A stretch of DNA of 64,000 bases, from assembly GCA_023390245.1 (NCBI GenBank), contig JAEWDF010000119.1, forward strand, positions 36,504 to 100,503, given 5' to 3'. Below the pieces are notes generated by a model. The model did not search any database. It worked only from the letters and a program-made list of their open reading frames with translations, and was not told where the DNA came from. Below, one piece after another: positions 61,686 to 64,000 of this stretch; position 1 is the first letter of the stretch; each line of letters starts with the position of its first letter. A program made the translations under genes and the position numbers. This DNA is from Pseudomonadota bacterium (lineage in GTDB: Bacteria; Pseudomonadota; Alphaproteobacteria; Caulobacterales; Caulobacteraceae).

Positions 61686-63764
61686 ATGCCCCGCACGCAT
61701 AAAATCGAAGACTACCGCAACTTCGGCATCATGGCCCACATCGACGCGGGCAAGACGACGACGACCGAGCGGATCCTGTTCTACACCGGCAAGAACCACA
61801 AGATGGGCGAGACGCACGACGGCGCGTCCACCATGGACTGGATGGACCAGGAGCAGGAACGCGGCATCACCATCACCTCGGCCGCGACGACCGCCTTCTG
61901 GCGTGAAAAGCGCCTGAACATCATCGACACCCCCGGCCACGTGGACTTCACCATCGAGGTCGAGCGTTCGCTGCGCGTGCTCGACGGCGCCGTGACGGTG
62001 CTGGACGGCAACGCCGGCGTCGAGCCGCAGACCGAAACCGTCTGGCGCCAGGCCGACAAGTACCGCGTGCCCCGCATCGTCTTCGTCAACAAGATGGACA
62101 AGCTGGGCGCCGACTTCGAGAAGTCGGTTGAATCGATCCGCGACCGCCTGGGCGCCAAGGCCGTGCCGATCCAACTGCCGATCGGTTCGGAAGTGAACCT
62201 GAAGGGCGTGATCGACCTGGTCGAGATGAAGGCCCTGGTCTGGGAAACCGATCAGGTCGGCGCCGCCGCCGACGTGCGCGACATCCCGGCCGACCTGGTC
62301 GACGCCGCCAACGAAGCCCGCCAGTACCTGGTCGACAACGCCGTCGAGATCGACGACGAGGCCATGGAAGCCTACCTGGGCGGCGAAGAGCCCTCGGTCG
62401 AAGTGCTGAAGCGCTGCATCCGAAAGGCCGTCATCACCGGCGCCTTCTATCCGATCCTGTGCGGCTCGGCCTTCAAGAACAAGGGCGTGCAGCCGCTGCT
62501 GGACGCCGTCGTCGACTACCTGCCGTCGCCAGTGGACATCCCCCCGACGCCGGGCATCGACTTCAAGACCGAAGAGCCGATCGTCCGCAAGGCCTCGGAC
62601 GACGAGCCCCTGTCGGTCCTGGCCTTCAAGATCATGGACGATCCCTTCGTCGGCTCGATCACCTTCTGTCGCATCTATTCCGGCAAGATGGAGACGGGCA
62701 TGGGCCTGCTGAACTCCTCGCGCGACAAAAAGGAACGCGTCGGCCGCATGCTGCTGATGCACTCCAACAACCGCGAGGACATCAAGGAAGCCTACGCTGG
62801 CGACATCGTCGCCCTGGCCGGCCTGAAGGAAACCCGCACGGGCGACACCCTGTGTGATCCGCTGAAGTCGCCGGTCATTCTGGAAAAGATGGAGTTCCCG
62901 GCGCCGGTCATCGAAATCGCCGTCGAGCCCAAGACCAAGGCCGACCAGGAAAAGCTGGGCGTCGCCCTGGCCAAGCTGGCGTCGGAGGATCCGTCCTTCA
63001 CCGTCTCGACCGACCACGAGTCGGGCCAGACGATCCTGAAAGGCATGGGCGAGCTTCACCTGGACATCAAGATCGACATCCTGAAGCGCACCTACAAGGT
63101 CGAAGCGACCATCGGCGCGCCGCAGGTGGCCTATCGCGAGACGATCACCCGCAAGGCCGAGATCGACTACACCCACAAGAAGCAGACCGGCGGCACGGGC
63201 CAGTTCGCCCGCGTCAAGCTGGTGTTCGAGCCGGGCGAGCCGGGTTCGGACTTCACCTTCGAATCCGCCATCGTCGGTGGCGCCGTGCCCAAGGAATACA
63301 TCCCGGGCGTGGAAAAGGGCCTGAAGTCGGCCAAGGAAAACGGCCTGCTGGCCGGCTTCCCGGTCATCGACGTCAAGGCGACCCTGATCGACGGCGCCTA
63401 CCACGACGTCGACTCCTCGGTTCTGGCCTTCGAAATCGCTTCGCGCGCCGCCTTCAAGGAACTGCGCGAGAGGGGCGGGCCGAAGCTGCTCGAGCCGGTG
63501 ATGGCCGTGGAAGTGGTGACGCCGGAAGAATACCTGGGCTCGGTCATCGGCGACCTGAACGGTCGTCGCGGCATGATCCAGGGGCAGGACATGCGCGGCA
63601 ACGCCGTCGTCGTGAACGCCTTCGTGCCGCTGGCCAACATGTTCGGCTATGTGAACACGCTGCGCGGCATGTCGCAGGGCCGCGCCCAGTTCACCATGCA
63701 ATATGACCACTATGAGCCGGTGCCGCAGCACGTCGCCGACGAAGTGATCAAGAAGTACGCCTAA
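61686..63764 (+). CDS. fusA: Translation elongation factor G
   Basis: The 692-residue GTPase has P-loop AHIDAGKTTTTERILFYTG, switch II DTPGHVDF, NKMD (guanine specificity), GSAFKNKGVQPLLDAVVDYLPSP and the domain IV/V segments (RDKKERVGRMLLMHSN, GGAVPKEYIPGVEKGL, YANTLRGMSQGRAQFTMQYDHYEPVP-like end). It catalyses ribosomal translocation. The length is normal and there is one copy in the window. Confidence 0.99.
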   Translation: MPRTHKIEDYRNFGIMAHIDAGKTTTTERILFYTGKNHKMGETHDGASTMDWMDQEQERGITITSAATTAFWREKRLNIIDTPGHVDFTIEVERSLRVLDGAVTVLDGNAGVEPQTETVWRQADKYRVPRIVFVNKMDKLGADFEKSVESIRDRLGAKAVPIQLPIGSEVNLKGVIDLVEMKALVWETDQVGAAADVRDIPADLVDAANEARQYLVDNAVEIDDEAMEAYLGGEEPSVEVLKRCIRKAVITGAFYPILCGSAFKNKGVQPLLDAVVDYLPSPVDIPPTPGIDFKTEEPIVRKASDDEPLSVLAFKIMDDPFVGSITFCRIYSGKMETGMGLLNSSRDKKERVGRMLLMHSNNREDIKEAYAGDIVALAGLKETRTGDTLCDPLKSPVILEKMEFPAPVIEIAVEPKTKADQEKLGVALAKLASEDPSFTVSTDHESGQTILKGMGELHLDIKIDILKRTYKVEATIGAPQVAYRETITRKAEIDYTHKKQTGGTGQFARVKLVFEPGEPGSDFTFESAIVGGAVPKEYIPGVEKGLKSAKENGLLAGFPVIDVKATLIDGAYHDVDSSVLAFEIASRAAFKELRERGGPKLLEPVMAVEVVTPEEYLGSVIGDLNGRRGMIQGQDMRGNAVVVNAFVPLANMFGYVNTLRGMSQGRAQFTMQYDHYEPVPQHVADEVIKKYA

Positions 63765-63873
63765 GTCCGTCTCTGAGACGGGCCCCCTTGAAAACGGGGC
63801 GATTTGCGCGCAGATCGCCCACCTATCCCCAAACCCATTTGGACCCCGGTTCGGGGACTCCAGGAGCTAGAGA

Positions 63874-64000
63874 ATGGCCAAGGAAAAGTTCGAACGCACG
63901 AAGCCGCACTGCAACATCGGCACGATTGGTCACGTTGACCATGGCAAGACGACGCTGACGGCTGCGATCACGATCACGCTTGCGAAGGCTGGCGGCGGCA
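63874..64000 (+). CDS. tuf: Translation elongation factor Tu, N-terminal part (continues beyond window)
   Basis: ATG 63874 with AGGAG upstream. The 42 visible residues MAKEKFERTKPHCNIGTIGH, VDHGKTTLTAAITITLAKAGGG are diagnostic of EF-Tu, including the P-loop GHVDHGKTT. The 109-bp gap after fusA contains three small hairpins (63768-63782, 63797-63820 and around 63845-63858). Confidence 0.98.
   Translation, partial: MAKEKFERTKPHCNIGTIGHVDHGKTTLTAAITITLAKAGGG

Overview
The window is high-GC DNA with densely packed, often overlapping genes. It contains five TonB-dependent receptors, three of the Xanthomonas/Caulobacter carbohydrate type, and ends in the str operon (rpsL, rpsG, fusA, start of tuf). 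This points to an alphaproteobacterium of the Caulobacterales (Brevundimonas/Caulobacter/Phenylobacterium-like) living on plant matter. The genus is an inference; no 16S gene is present.

Layout. 1-6.0 kb: the 3' end of a TonB receptor with a strong terminator, a small autoregulated-looking winged-helix regulator, a LytS/LytTR two-component pair preceded by four direct repeats, a secreted hypothetical protein and an SRAP-like protein without its nucleophile. 6.1-19.4 kb: a catabolic block bracketed by two paralogous TetR regulators. It holds two SDRs, a thiolase, an exported GH1 beta-glucosidase, a TonB receptor, an MFS permease, a type-B carboxylesterase and an acyl-CoA ligase. It reads as uptake, deglycosylation, ester cleavage, CoA activation and partial beta-oxidation of an unidentified glycosylated or esterified compound. 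19.4-23.1 kb: a LysR regulator divergent from a D-tartrate dehydratase (tarD) and a DctA-like symporter, with one copy of the same 15-bp LysR-type box in front of each transcription unit.

23.1-39.7 kb: polysaccharide-utilisation genes. They are a PL10 pectate lyase, two esterases/hydrolases, two TonB receptors, a complete dctB-dctD/dctA set and a 623-residue exported protein of unknown family. 39.7-49.3 kb: two divergent operons encoding a sugar ABC importer with a DUF2291 lipoprotein, a DeoR regulator, a xylose-isomerase-like TIM barrel, an FGGY kinase and a split transketolase. This set matches the transketolase-type D-apiose pathway (apiose to apulose to apulose-4-P, then transketolase). 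49.4-60.4 kb: a TonB receptor followed by a DUF1593 protein, a GH106 alpha-L-rhamnosidase, a DUF4861 protein and an (alpha/alpha)6-barrel glycosidase. Rhamnose and apiose are both components of rhamnogalacturonan II and of plant glycosides, so these blocks may act on the same material.

A palindromic ACCGGT-centred element recurs upstream of the receptor at 27-30 kb (two copies), between dctB and dctA, and upstream of the receptor at 49.4 kb. It suggests one regulator, encoded outside the window, joins these blocks into a regulon. No tRNA, rRNA, CRISPR array, insertion sequence or prophage was seen.
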